64,000 bases of DNA, taken from the NCBI GenBank assembly GCA_022953095.1, contig JALJCR010000001.1, positions 1,522,501-1,586,500 of the forward strand, written 5' to 3'. Positions 25,659-36,670 of the stretch are shown here, one piece after another (the stretch's first letter is position 1; each line of letters opens with the position of its first letter). The notes beneath the pieces are model-generated. The model was not told where the DNA came from. It did not search any database and saw only the letters and a program-made list of their open reading frames with translations. This stretch comes from Qipengyuania sp. ABI-127-1 (lineage in GTDB: Bacteria > Pseudomonadota > Alphaproteobacteria > Sphingomonadales > Sphingomonadaceae). A program made the translations under genes and the position numbers.

Positions 25659-27329
25659 GTGGCCCGCCCTGCACAGTTCCATCATTTGGCTGCAACCGTT
25701 CTGGTGGCAGCGCTGTTCCATGCCACGCCTTCGCACGCGCAATCCTATCGGGGAGCGGATAACGACGAGGGCGAGGCCGGAGATACCTCCTTCGCCAGCG
25801 AGCGGACGAGCATCGATCCCTATATCGAGGCGAACTCGATCGCGAGCTGGCAGATTTCGCCGGGCAGCGACATCGTAACCTACACTCAGCTTGCCGCCGG
25901 CGTCGACGCCTCGATCGTCGGGCGCAACAATGGCGGCAGTGTCTCGCTGCGCTACGAACGCAACTTCGCGCACCAGTCGGACGGTGCGGACTCGGATACT
26001 CTGACCGGTATCGCGCGGGGGTATGCCTCCATCGTGCCGCGCGTCCTGACGGTCGAGGCCGGGGGGCTGGCCAGCAGCACACGTGTCGATGCCCAGGGGC
26101 GCTCGGTCATCAATCCCACGGTGGATGACGATTTTTCGACGCAGACCTATTCGGTCTATGCGGGTCCCAATCTGCAAACCCGGGCGGGCGATGTCGATAT
26201 CAGCGCCAATTACCGTATCGGCTATACCCGCGTCGACGGCCCCGATTTCGTCACCGCTGGCGGAACCCAGGCGGATCTGTTCGATGAAAGCGTGACGCAC
26301 AGCGCAACGGTGCGCGCGGGTACGCGGCCGGGGCAACCCCTTCCTGTCGGCGTTGGCGTCGGCGCGGGGTATTATCAGGAGGACGTTTCCAACCTCGACC
26401 AGCGCGTGCGCGATGCCTATGTCCGCGGCGATGTGACCGTCCCGATCAGCCCGACTCTGGCAATCGTGGCGGGGGCCGGGGTCGAGGATGTCGAAGTGTC
26501 GAGCCGCGATGCCGTGCGCGACGCGGCAGGCGACCCTGTCATCGGCAGCGACGGTCGTTTCATCACCGACGAATCGAGCCCGCGCATCATCGCCTATGAG
26601 GCCAGCGGGTTGATCTGGGATGTCGGCGTGGTCTGGACCCCCAGTCGCCGGACCCGGCTCGAGGCGCATTTCGGCCATCGCTACGACAGCGAGACTTTCT
26701 ACGGCAACTTCAGCTGGCGACCGAGCAGTCGCAGCAATCTGCAAATCGGCGTTTACGATGGCATTCAGGGCTTCGGCGGACGTCTCAACAACGCGCTGGC
26801 GCAGCTACCGACCGATTTCACCGTCACACGCGACCCCGTGACCGGGGAGATCACCGGCTGCGTGGCTACGCTCGACGGTAGCGGCTGTCTCGACGGTCTG
26901 CTCGGGTCGGTGCGATCATCCGTGTTTCGCGGACGCGGCGTCACCGCCAGCTATTCCCGGCAAATCGGTCGGATGACTGCCGGTATCGGAGCGGGCTACG
27001 ACCGCCGCAAATTCATCGGGGCGCCGGGCACGGTGCTGGCCCTTGCCGACGGTATCGTCGATGAAAGCTACTACGTCACCGCCGGTCTTTCCGGGCCGGT
27101 GGGCCAACGGGGTTCCTTCTCGATCAACACTTTCGCCAACTGGTTCGACAGCGGGACGACGGGAGTGGGCGATGTCCGGTCTATCGGCAGTTCGGCTAGC
27201 TATACCGAACAGGTCATGCGCAATCTTTCGGCCCGCGCCGCCGTGGCGATCTCGACGCTCGACAGCGATATCGCTCCCGACAATTTCACGACAGCATCGG
27301 CCCTGCTCGGCCTGCGTTACGATTTCTGA
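25659..27329 (+). CDS. XrtA-locus outer-membrane beta-barrel protein
   Basis: 556 aa with a signal peptide ending in SHAQ (about residue 28). The rest alternates hydrophobic and polar residues in repeated strands (VSLRYERNF, RLEAHFGHRYDSETFYG, GVTASYSRQIGRM) and ends in an aromatic residue (LGLRYDF), the usual outer-membrane targeting end. It matches the uncharacterised PEP-CTERM-associated barrel of XrtA loci in position and look. GTG at 25659 follows GGGGAG by 9 bp; ATGs at 25614 and 25647 would start inside the kinase gene. Confidence 0.85.
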   Translation: MARPAQFHHLAATVLVAALFHATPSHAQSYRGADNDEGEAGDTSFASERTSIDPYIEANSIASWQISPGSDIVTYTQLAAGVDASIVGRNNGGSVSLRYERNFAHQSDGADSDTLTGIARGYASIVPRVLTVEAGGLASSTRVDAQGRSVINPTVDDDFSTQTYSVYAGPNLQTRAGDVDISANYRIGYTRVDGPDFVTAGGTQADLFDESVTHSATVRAGTRPGQPLPVGVGVGAGYYQEDVSNLDQRVRDAYVRGDVTVPISPTLAIVAGAGVEDVEVSSRDAVRDAAGDPVIGSDGRFITDESSPRIIAYEASGLIWDVGVVWTPSRRTRLEAHFGHRYDSETFYGNFSWRPSSRSNLQIGVYDGIQGFGGRLNNALAQLPTDFTVTRDPVTGEITGCVATLDGSGCLDGLLGSVRSSVFRGRGVTASYSRQIGRMTAGIGAGYDRRKFIGAPGTVLALADGIVDESYYVTAGLSGPVGQRGSFSINTFANWFDSGTTGVGDVRSIGSSASYTEQVMRNLSARAAVAISTLDSDIAPDNFTTASALLGLRYDF

Positions 27330-27342
27330 TAGGACCTGTTCG

Positions 27343-28557
27343 ATGTACGAGGAATTCTATGGCTTCAGCGAGCGGCCCTTCCAGCTCACGCCCGATCCGG
27401 CGTTCTACTTCGAAAGCCTGACGCATAAGAAGGCGCTGAGCTATCTCGGCTACGGCCTTAATCAGGGCGAGGGCTTCATCGTCATCACCGGCGAGGTCGG
27501 GTCGGGTAAATCGACTCTGGTGGCGCATCTCAAGCAGAAGCTCGACGATGAACGCATGACGGTGGGCGAGGTGGTCACCAGCGCGCTGGACGGAGAAGAG
27601 ATGATCCATGTCGCGGCGCGCAGCTTCGGTCTGGATGTCACCGGACGCGACAAGGCGGCGGACTTGGCGGCCATCGAACTGTTCCTGCACGAGGAGGCGC
27701 GCAATGGCCGCCGTGTGCTGCTGATCGTGGACGAGGCGCAGAATCTGTCGATCGGAGCGCTCGAAGAACTGCGCATGCTGTCGAATTTCCAACTGGGTTC
27801 GCACCCGCTGCTGCAAACGCTTCTTCTGGGGCAGCCCGAGTTCAAGCAGCTTCTCGCCCAATCGGACGAACTCGAACAATTGCGTCAGCGTGTGATCGCG
27901 GCGCACCACCTGGAAGCGATGCAGCCGGGCGAGATCGAGCCCTATGTCATACACCGGCTCACCCATGTCGGCTGGCAAGGCAATCCCGAGATCGAAAACG
28001 GTATCTGGGTCGCTCTGCACAAGGCCACAGGCGGGATTCCCCGCAAAGTCAATCAGGTCATGACCCGCTTGCTGTTGCTGGGGGCTGTCGAAGAACGCTC
28101 CTTGCTCGATGGCGAAATGCTCGACGCCGTCATCGAGGAGATGAGCGGCGATGCGGCGCCGGTCGATACCCATGCCGCCAAGCCGCGCCCGGACCGCGAT
28201 CTCCCGGCCGCCGAAGCGATCGCGCGGGCACGCGACGAAGCCCAGCATTCGCGAATGGAGCGGGAACTCACCCCTGTAACGAGCGGGGAAGATGATGTCC
28301 GGGCGAAGGGTCTTCTCGACCATCAGATAGAAGCGATCGAAGCCGCATTCGCCGAGCGCGACAAGCATATGGCCGGTCTTCGCCGCGAGGTCGAAAAGCT
28401 CCGTGCGAGCCATGCTTCGGACGATCTGCCCGAAGATGTGGGCCAGCGGCTCGCGTCGATAGAAGCCAGGCTGGAGGAGCAGGAGCGCTCGCTCCGCCAC
28501 GTCCTGACCATGATGATCGACTATTTCGAATCGCAAGGTTCGCGCGTGGCGGCTTGA
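27343..28557 (+). CDS. XrtA-associated ExeA-like ATPase
   Basis: 404 aa. The N-terminal part (MYEEFYGFSERPFQLTPDP) and AAA core are typical of the GspA/ExeA group: Walker A GEVGSGKST at 50-58, Walker B LLIVDEAQNL near 126-135, and a sensor region GQPEFKQLLAQ. The C-terminal 120 residues are charged and predicted coiled coil. Its job in exopolysaccharide loci is unknown. Its last codons overlap the next start (TTGA context), and 13 bp separate it from the barrel gene. Confidence 0.92.
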   Translation: MYEEFYGFSERPFQLTPDPAFYFESLTHKKALSYLGYGLNQGEGFIVITGEVGSGKSTLVAHLKQKLDDERMTVGEVVTSALDGEEMIHVAARSFGLDVTGRDKAADLAAIELFLHEEARNGRRVLLIVDEAQNLSIGALEELRMLSNFQLGSHPLLQTLLLGQPEFKQLLAQSDELEQLRQRVIAAHHLEAMQPGEIEPYVIHRLTHVGWQGNPEIENGIWVALHKATGGIPRKVNQVMTRLLLLGAVEERSLLDGEMLDAVIEEMSGDAAPVDTHAAKPRPDRDLPAAEAIARARDEAQHSRMERELTPVTSGEDDVRAKGLLDHQIEAIEAAFAERDKHMAGLRREVEKLRASHASDDLPEDVGQRLASIEARLEEQERSLRHVLTMMIDYFESQGSRVAA

Positions 28558-28574
28558 AGCCGGGGGAGGGGGCG

Positions 28575-29444
28575 TTGAGCGACAACACGATCGTCAACGG
28601 TCTTTCGGTCGACGTTGAAGACTGGTTTCAGGTCGGCGCGTTCGAAAACACCATTTCGCGCGAAGACTGGGATGGTCTCGAACTGCGCGTGGGAGACAAT
28701 GTCGCACGGATCCTGGACCTGTTCGATGAAGCGGGCGTCAAGGCGACGTTCTTCACGCTTGGATGGGTGGCCGAGCGTAACAAGGCCGCCATGCACGCGA
28801 TTGTCGATCGTGGTCACGAACTGGCGAGCCATGGCTATGACCACACGCGCGTCTTCACCTTCTCGCCTGCCGAGTTTGCCGAGGATCTCGCCAAAGCCCG
28901 CGCCATTCTCGAGGATGCAGGCGGTCAGCCGATCACGGGCTATCGCGCACCCAGTTTCTCGATCGACGCGCGCAATCGCTGGGCACACGATATTCTGACC
29001 GAACAAGGTTACGTCTACTCATCCAGCGTGGCGCCAGTGGTGCACGATCATTATGGCTGGCGAGAGGCTCCGCGCTTCGCATTCCGCCCTGTCGTGGGCA
29101 GCGAGCTGGTCGAAATCCCGGTGACCACGGCGCTGCTGAAGGGAAAGCGCCTGGCTGCGGGCGGCGGTGGTTTCTTCCGCGTCTTGCCCTATGGTTTCAG
29201 CCGCTGGGCGATCGGACAGGTCAACCGCGAGGGCCATCCGGCCGTGTTCTACTTCCATCCCTGGGAGGTCGATCCCGACCAACCGCGGGTTGGCGGAGCA
29301 CCGCTGCGCTCGCGCGTGCGGCACTACACCAACCTCTCAAAGATGGAGGGCAAGCTTTCCAGGTTACTTGGTGATTTCGCCTGGGGCCGGATGGACGAGC
29401 TCGCCCAGCGCGAGAAGGCGCGTAGCCGGGAATGGTCGGCATGA
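28575..29444 (+). CDS. XrtA-system polysaccharide deacetylase family protein
   Basis: About 289 aa NodB-like domain with the DUF3473 C-terminal extension. Motif 1 is LSVDVEDWF, motif 2 is HELASHGYDHTRV (metal-binding histidines), motif 3 is GYRAPSFSID, and the late motif is FYFHPWEVDPDQPR. It should remove acetyl groups from the nascent polysaccharide, probably on the cytoplasmic side as no signal peptide is visible. TTG at 28575 follows GGGGGAGG by 6 bp; TTG at 28554 is an upstream alternative. Confidence 0.9.
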   Translation: MSDNTIVNGLSVDVEDWFQVGAFENTISREDWDGLELRVGDNVARILDLFDEAGVKATFFTLGWVAERNKAAMHAIVDRGHELASHGYDHTRVFTFSPAEFAEDLAKARAILEDAGGQPITGYRAPSFSIDARNRWAHDILTEQGYVYSSSVAPVVHDHYGWREAPRFAFRPVVGSELVEIPVTTALLKGKRLAAGGGGFFRVLPYGFSRWAIGQVNREGHPAVFYFHPWEVDPDQPRVGGAPLRSRVRHYTNLSKMEGKLSRLLGDFAWGRMDELAQREKARSREWSA

Positions 29445-30502
29445 ATGCGCCGATCTCTCATGTGGCCTCCATACGGCAGGCCGAGCTTGGCGATGCGGAC
29501 GAAATCGCGCGGATCGAGCGCTTCGTCGCCCGGCACCATGGCAACGCCTTCCAGCGTCCGCTGTGGCTGCTCGCGATTGAGCGAGGGACGGGAAACGACG
29601 CGCTCGGGCTCGTGATCGAGCGGGGAGGGGAGCTGACGGGCTGGCTGCCGCTTTCCGATGTTCACTCCCCATTATTCGGCCGGGCTCTGGTTTCGAGCGG
29701 GTTTGGCGTCGGAGGAGGAGTGCTGGCCGAGACCGAAAAGGACGTTGATGGGCTGTGCCGCGCTGCGGAAGAACTGGCCATTCGCCGTGCGGCAGCCAGT
29801 GTCGAGCTACGCGGCGGACCCGCGCCTCGCGCATGGCACCCGATTGCTGGCAAGCATGCAGGCTTCGCCGCCGATCTCGCCGCGGATGACGAGGCACAGT
29901 TGCTGGCCATCCCGCGAAAGGCGCGAGCCGAGGTGCGCAAGGGCCTGAAGAATGACCTGGAGGTCAGCATCGGTCAGAGTTCTGAGGACCGTGCAGACCA
30001 TTATGCGGTCTATGCGGAAAGCGTGCGCAATCTGGGAACGCCGGTTTTTCCGCGCGCGCTCTTCGATGCGGTGCTGGATATGTTCGGGCAGGATGCGGAT
30101 ATCCTGACGATCAGCCACCATGGCACGCCTGTCGCCAGCGTCCTGTCGCTTTACCATGATGGGGCAGTGATGCCTTTTTGGGGCGGGGGCAAGTGGGCCG
30201 CGCGGAGCCTGCGTGCCAATGAGCGGATGTATTATGAGCTGATGTGCCACGCGCGGCGCAAAGGCTGCACGCGGTTCGACTTCGGGCGTTCGAAAACCGG
30301 CAGTGGCCCCTATGCGTTCAAGAAGAACTGGGGTTTCGATCCCGAACCACTGACCTATCACACGTGGACACCTCCGGGTGCAGAGCCGCGCAATGTCGAC
30401 CCGACCGACGAAGGCTATTCCGCGAAAATTGCGCTGTGGAAGCGTCTGCCGCTCCCGATCGCCAATCGGCTGGGGCCGTGGATCGCGCGCGGGCTGGGCT
30501 GA
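29441..30502 (+). CDS. FemAB family protein of the XrtA/PEP-CTERM system
   Basis: 353 aa in the FemAB/GNAT superfamily: LLAIPRKARAEVRKGLKNDLEV, YAVYAESVRNLGTPVFPRALFDAVL, and FDFGRSKTGSGPYAFKKNWGFDPEPL near the C terminus. FemAB proteins transfer aminoacyl groups from tRNA to peptidoglycan precursors; the substrate of the XrtA type is unknown. ATG at 29441 overlaps the deacetylase stop. It is a second member of this superfamily in the locus besides the one at 18536. Confidence 0.92.
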   Translation: MNAPISHVASIRQAELGDADEIARIERFVARHHGNAFQRPLWLLAIERGTGNDALGLVIERGGELTGWLPLSDVHSPLFGRALVSSGFGVGGGVLAETEKDVDGLCRAAEELAIRRAAASVELRGGPAPRAWHPIAGKHAGFAADLAADDEAQLLAIPRKARAEVRKGLKNDLEVSIGQSSEDRADHYAVYAESVRNLGTPVFPRALFDAVLDMFGQDADILTISHHGTPVASVLSLYHDGAVMPFWGGGKWAARSLRANERMYYELMCHARRKGCTRFDFGRSKTGSGPYAFKKNWGFDPEPLTYHTWTPPGAEPRNVDPTDEGYSAKIALWKRLPLPIANRLGPWIARGLG

Positions 30503-30503
30503 G

Positions 30504-31727
30504 ATGAGCGAATTCCTGTTTCTGGCGCATAGGGTTCCGTTTCCTCCGGACAGGGGGGACAAGATTCGTTCGCATCATTTACTCAAGGGGCTGGCCAAGC
30601 TCGGGCCGGTTCATGTGGGGGCCTTCGCGGAAACGCCGCAGGACATGGCGCAGAAGGGCGAACTGGCTGCGATCGCGAAGACCCATGCGCTGATTCAGCG
30701 CAAAAAACCGCTTCCCTTTGCGGGGGTGGAGGCCCTGATACAGCACAGGCCTGTCAGCCTGACCGCTTTCGATCACGAATCCATGCACCGCTACGTCGCC
30801 AAGACGCTGGGCAATCACAAGATCGATACGGTCTTCGTCTTCTCCGGCCAGATGGGGCAGTACATCCCCGGCGACTATGCCGGTCGCGTCATTATCGACC
30901 TGTGCGATGTCGATAGCGCCAAATTCGAAGCCTATGCCGCAGCCGGACAGCGTAGCTGGCTGAACCGGCGCGAGGGAAGGCTGCTCGCGCGCGAGGAGGA
31001 AAGGCTGGCCCAACGCGCCGACAGGACGCTGTTGATCAGCGATAGCGAAGTCGCGCTGTTCCGTTCCAGGCTATCGGATACGCGGCAGGTCGCATTGCAG
31101 ACCTTGGGCAACGGGATTGATGCGGATTTTTTCGATCCCGCTCGGGTGGGCCTTCACCCGGATCTTGAAGAATGCGAAGACCCGCAACTCGTTTTTACGG
31201 GCCAGATGGATTACGCTCCCAATGTGGCAGCCGCTGAGTGGATGATCGAGAACATCATGCCTGCACTGCGCCGTACCTATGCGCGGGCGCGGTTCCACAT
31301 AGTCGGGCGGGCTCCGACGGCAGCCCTTAGAGAAAGGCATGGCGAGAACGGGGTTCGCGTGTGGGGTGAAGTGCCGGATGTCAGACCCTACCTGAAATCG
31401 GCCGATCTCGTTGCAGCACCGCTCCTTATCGCGCGCGGAATTCAGAATAAGGTTTTGGAAGCGATGGCGATGGCGAAACCCGTTGTCGTGACCCCAGGCG
31501 CGGCTACCGGCATCGCTGCCGAGAATGACCGGCACTTCGCCATCGCACCACCCGATCCCCCACAGATGATCGAGCGGATAGAGGCCCTTCTTCGCGACCG
31601 GGACAAACGGCTGGAGATGGGGCAAGCGGCGCGTCAGTTCGTGATCGACCGCATGAGTTGGGACAGTATCCACAAACAGCTTGCGCAAGTGATCGCCCCG
31701 CAAGACAGTGCAACCCATGCCGCCTGA
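30504..31727 (+). CDS. Glycosyltransferase, XrtA/PEP-CTERM system (GT4-like)
   Basis: 407 aa, GT-B fold. N-terminal LAHRVPFPPDRGDKIRSHHLL (acceptor domain loop), inter-domain LQTLGNGIDADFFDPARVG, and C-terminal nucleotide-sugar region VWGEVPDVRPYLKSADLVAAPLLIARGIQNKVLEAMA with the conserved E of ExxxE-type retaining enzymes. It adds one sugar to the lipid-linked repeat unit; donor and acceptor are unknown. One base separates it from the FemAB gene; it overlaps xrtA by 11 bp. Confidence 0.92.
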   Translation: MSEFLFLAHRVPFPPDRGDKIRSHHLLKGLAKLGPVHVGAFAETPQDMAQKGELAAIAKTHALIQRKKPLPFAGVEALIQHRPVSLTAFDHESMHRYVAKTLGNHKIDTVFVFSGQMGQYIPGDYAGRVIIDLCDVDSAKFEAYAAAGQRSWLNRREGRLLAREEERLAQRADRTLLISDSEVALFRSRLSDTRQVALQTLGNGIDADFFDPARVGLHPDLEECEDPQLVFTGQMDYAPNVAAAEWMIENIMPALRRTYARARFHIVGRAPTAALRERHGENGVRVWGEVPDVRPYLKSADLVAAPLLIARGIQNKVLEAMAMAKPVVVTPGAATGIAAENDRHFAIAPPDPPQMIERIEALLRDRDKRLEMGQAARQFVIDRMSWDSIHKQLAQVIAPQDSATHAA

Positions 31728-32706
31728 AGCCGCTTTGGAGCGCCGTGCTAGCTCGAGCTGGGGCCGGCCCCTCGCCTTGCTTGCCGTTGCATGGGCCACC
31801 CTTTTCTGGGTCGCGTTCCCGGAATGGTCGGAAATGGCGCATCAATGGTGGGATATCGATACCTACAGCCACATTCTGCTGATCCCGCCGATTATTGTGT
31901 GGTTGGTCTGGATCAGGGGAGACGAGCTGCGGCGCGTGGAGCCTTCGGGCTGGTTGCCGGGCCTTGCCTGGTTTTTCATGGGCATGACCCTCTGGCTCGC
32001 GGGTCGGATCGCAGACATCAATCTGATCGCGCAAGCCGGAGTCGTCGCGGCGTTCCAGGGGGCGGCGCTCGGTATTCTCGGCTTGCGCGCGGGCCTCTTA
32101 CTGGCGTTTCCTCTCGCCTATATGGCGTTTCTCGTCCCCTTCGGTGACGAGATCATTCCGCCATTGCAGTATGTCACGGCGGAAATTGCAACCGCGCTCA
32201 CCCGATGGAGCGGGATTGAGACAGTTGCCGACGGAATTCACATCGATACGCCCGCCGGGCTGTTCATCGTGGCCGAGGAATGTTCGGGTGTGAAGTTTCT
32301 GATCGCCATGATCGCCCTGGGCGTATTGGTGGCCTATACCTGCTTTGCGAGCTGGCGCCGTCGGCTGTGGTTCATGCTCGCCTGCGTGGTGGTGCCGATC
32401 ATCGCAAACGGGATCCGCGCATGGGGGACGATTTTCCTTGCCCAATATGTCGGCGCCGAGGCCGCAGGCAGTTTCGACCATATCATTTATGGCTGGGTCT
32501 TCTTCGGCATTGTCATCGCGCTGGTGCTCGGCGTGGCCTGGCGCTGGTTCGAGCGCGAGCCTGAAGAAGCGGGCTGGAGCGCGGATGCGATCGCCGCCAT
32601 GTCGCTTGTTCGGCGGCTAGAGGGCACGCCTGCCCGCCCGCCGCTCGTCCTTGGCGCGGTGCTGGCGACCGCATTGGTCTTTGCCGTGCTCGGCCGACTC
32701 GTCTAG
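31717..32706 (+). CDS. xrtA: Exosortase A
   Basis: 329-aa integral membrane transpeptidase-like sorting enzyme with about eight hydrophobic helices. The catalytic triad residues of exosortases are all present: Cys189 (AEECSGVKF), Arg234 (NGIRAWG) and His255 (FDHIIYGW). It should cut PEP-CTERM tails and join the proteins to a membrane or polysaccharide target. The protein stops right after a last hydrophobic helix (LVLGAVLATALVFAVLGRLV), where many XrtA proteins continue into EpsI (DUF3485). ATG at 31717 is chosen; GTG at 31708 is possible. Confidence 0.95.
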   Translation: MPPEAALERRASSSWGRPLALLAVAWATLFWVAFPEWSEMAHQWWDIDTYSHILLIPPIIVWLVWIRGDELRRVEPSGWLPGLAWFFMGMTLWLAGRIADINLIAQAGVVAAFQGAALGILGLRAGLLLAFPLAYMAFLVPFGDEIIPPLQYVTAEIATALTRWSGIETVADGIHIDTPAGLFIVAEECSGVKFLIAMIALGVLVAYTCFASWRRRLWFMLACVVVPIIANGIRAWGTIFLAQYVGAEAAGSFDHIIYGWVFFGIVIALVLGVAWRWFEREPEEAGWSADAIAAMSLVRRLEGTPARPPLVLGAVLATALVFAVLGRLV

Positions 32707-32718
32707 GTCCTCGCGCAT

Positions 32719-34617
<1,899 letters not shown>

Positions 34618-34628
34618 TCAAGAACCAC

Positions 34629-34723
34629 CGTCATCCCGGCCTCTGAGCCGCGGTCCCGCTTCCTTGTGGCGGAGCGCTAGGCCGCTAAGAAGAGCGGGAC
34701 CCCGGATCAAGTCTGGGGCGACG
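34629..34723. repeat. Dispersed palindromic repeat, family B
   Basis: CGTCATCCCGGCCTCTGAGCC and CGGTCCCGCT at the left are mirrored by AGCGGGACCCCGGATCAAG and TCTGGGGCGACG at the right, around a GGAGCGCTAGGCCGC centre. It separates the convergent asnB and pirin genes. It differs in sequence from family A. Confidence 0.6.
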
Positions 34724-34744
34724 AAGGGAAATAGGTGGAACGGG

Positions 34745-35443
34745 CTAACGCGCGTCAACCAGCACGATTTCAGCGTCTTCGAGAGCCTCGACCACGATCT
34801 CGGTCTCGCCGGTCACGGCAATCCCGTCACGCGGCTGCGCTTCGTGCCCGTTGATCTTCACGCGGCCCTTGGGAGCGACAAGATACTGGTGCCGCTCGCC
34901 CGAAGTGGTCCAGGTCGCGCTCTGGCCGACGGAAAGCGTGGCCGCTGCCACCTTGGCATCGGTACGGATCGGCAGGGCATCGTCGGCTTCGGGCATCCCG
35001 CTGGCGAGAACTTCGAAGCCGCCCTCACGCGTGGCCTTGGGAAATTCGCGCTGACCCCAGCTCGGCTTCTCGCCCGCGCGATCCGGAATGATCCAGATCT
35101 GGAACAGCGTCGTGTCTTCGACCTCGAGATTGTATTCGGCATGGGTGATACCGGTGCCCGCGCTCATCACCTGCACATCGCCAGCGGCCGTGCGGCCTTC
35201 ATTGCCCAGGCTGTCGCGGTGGCTGATCGCGCCTTTGCGCACGAAGGTGACGATTTCCATGTCGCGATGCGGATGCGGGGGGAAGCCGGTCTGCGCCTGG
35301 ATCGTGTCGTCGTTCCACACGCGGATGCTGCCCCAGCCCATTCGGTCGGGATCGTGATAACTGGCGAAGCTGAAATGGTGCCGCGCGTCGAGCCAGCCGT
35401 GCTCGGCATGGCCCAGCGAAGCGAAGGGACGAATATCTATCAT
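34745..35443 (-). CDS. Pirin family protein
   Basis: 232-aa bicupin. The N-terminal cupin has FPPHPHRDMEIVTFVRKG (metal-binding His-x-His) and MSAGTGITHAEYN (His plus Glu), and the C-terminal cupin is shorter and lacks ligands (HQYLVAPKGRVKINGHE). Some bacterial pirins act as quercetinases and others bind regulators; function here cannot be assigned. It is a single-gene unit convergent with asnB. Confidence 0.92.
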   Translation of the reverse strand: MIDIRPFASLGHAEHGWLDARHHFSFASYHDPDRMGWGSIRVWNDDTIQAQTGFPPHPHRDMEIVTFVRKGAISHRDSLGNEGRTAAGDVQVMSAGTGITHAEYNLEVEDTTLFQIWIIPDRAGEKPSWGQREFPKATREGGFEVLASGMPEADDALPIRTDAKVAAATLSVGQSATWTTSGERHQYLVAPKGRVKINGHEAQPRDGIAVTGETEIVVEALEDAEIVLVDAR

Positions 35444-35557
35444 GATTCTGGTCTCGCATCGGCGGGGTGTTTACGCCGGAATGCATCCGATGTGGGGACC
35501 GCGAGAAAGCCGTCAAGTATCCCGCGTGGCACCGCCCTCTCGCCAGACTAGGCGAGG

Positions 35558-36670
35558 CTAGGCGAGGCCGTGGCCCCGCGCCATATAGTCCGCGCTCTGC
35601 ATTTCCTTGAGACGGCTGACGGTGCGTTCGAATTCGAAGGCACCATCGCCTGCGGTGTAAAGGTCTTCCGGCTCTGCGGCAGCGGTGACGAACAGCTTCA
35701 CGCTGTTTTCATACAGCGCATCGATCAGTTTGGTGAAGCGGATCGCTTCATTGCGGTTGTCGGGAGACAGGGTGGGAATGCCGACGACGATCACCGTGTG
35801 ATAGGCATGCGCGATGGCAAGGTAATCGGCCGCGCCTCGGTTCTCGCCGCACAGCCGCTTGAAGCTGAACACGCCGACGCCCTTGAGGCTCTTGGGCACA
35901 TGGATCGTGCGCCCCCCGCCAAGCTCCAGCTCCGCACTCGGCACGTGCTCGGCATCCTCGGGCTTATAATCGGTCAGGCGGAAGAAAGCCTCGCGCACCT
36001 GCGCGGTCGCTTCATCACCCAGCGGGGAGTGCCAGGTCGCCATGTCGCCCAGCCGGTCGAGCCGATAATCGGTCGGCCCGTTGAGAGGCAATACGTCCAG
36101 TTCGGCTTCGACCAGATCGATAAAGGGCAGAAACAGCGAGCGGTTGAGCCCGTCCTTGTAGAGATCGCGCGGCGGGCGGTTGCTGGTGGTGACGATGGTC
36201 ACCCCCTGATCGCGGATCAGCGCGATGAAAAGGCGGGCCATGATCGCCGCATCGGCGGTGTTGGTGACGACCATTTCGTCGAAGGCGAGACACCGGACAT
36301 CGGCTGCGATGTCGCGCGCGATCTTGCCCGTGGGATCGCCGGGATCGCTCTCACGCCGGGCGCGCATACGGCGGTCGACTTCGAGCATGAATTCGTGGAA
36401 ATGCGCGCGGCGTTTCTCGTCAATGCCCAGCGTCTCGACGAAAAGGTCCATCAGCATCGATTTGCCGCGACCGACACCACCCCACATGTAGACGCCCTGG
36501 GGTCGTGCTTTCTTGGGCCGGAAGAGCTGCGCCAGCAGCCCGCCGCTGGTTTCCGCCTCCAATTCCTTCTGCAGCCGGTCGAGCCGTTCGGCGGCGCGCC
36601 GCTGGTCGGGATCGGCCTGTAGTTCGCCCGCGGCGACGAGGCGCTCGTAGCGGGCGAGCATTCCGGTCAT
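35558..36670 (-). CDS. zapE: Cell division protein ZapE (AFG1-like ATPase)
   Basis: 370 aa. AAA-type ATPase with Walker A WGGVGRGKSMLMD near residue 79, Walker B CLAFDEMVVTN, the VTIVTTSNRPPRDLYKDGLNR segment of AFG1/ZapE, and the C-terminal YLAIAHAYHTVIV and RFTKLIDALYE motifs. ZapE binds FtsZ late in division in other bacteria. The ATG at 36670 overlaps the thioesterase stop as ATGA. Confidence 0.93.
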   Translation of the reverse strand: MTGMLARYERLVAAGELQADPDQRRAAERLDRLQKELEAETSGGLLAQLFRPKKARPQGVYMWGGVGRGKSMLMDLFVETLGIDEKRRAHFHEFMLEVDRRMRARRESDPGDPTGKIARDIAADVRCLAFDEMVVTNTADAAIMARLFIALIRDQGVTIVTTSNRPPRDLYKDGLNRSLFLPFIDLVEAELDVLPLNGPTDYRLDRLGDMATWHSPLGDEATAQVREAFFRLTDYKPEDAEHVPSAELELGGGRTIHVPKSLKGVGVFSFKRLCGENRGAADYLAIAHAYHTVIVVGIPTLSPDNRNEAIRFTKLIDALYENSVKLFVTAAAEPEDLYTAGDGAFEFERTVSRLKEMQSADYMARGHGLA

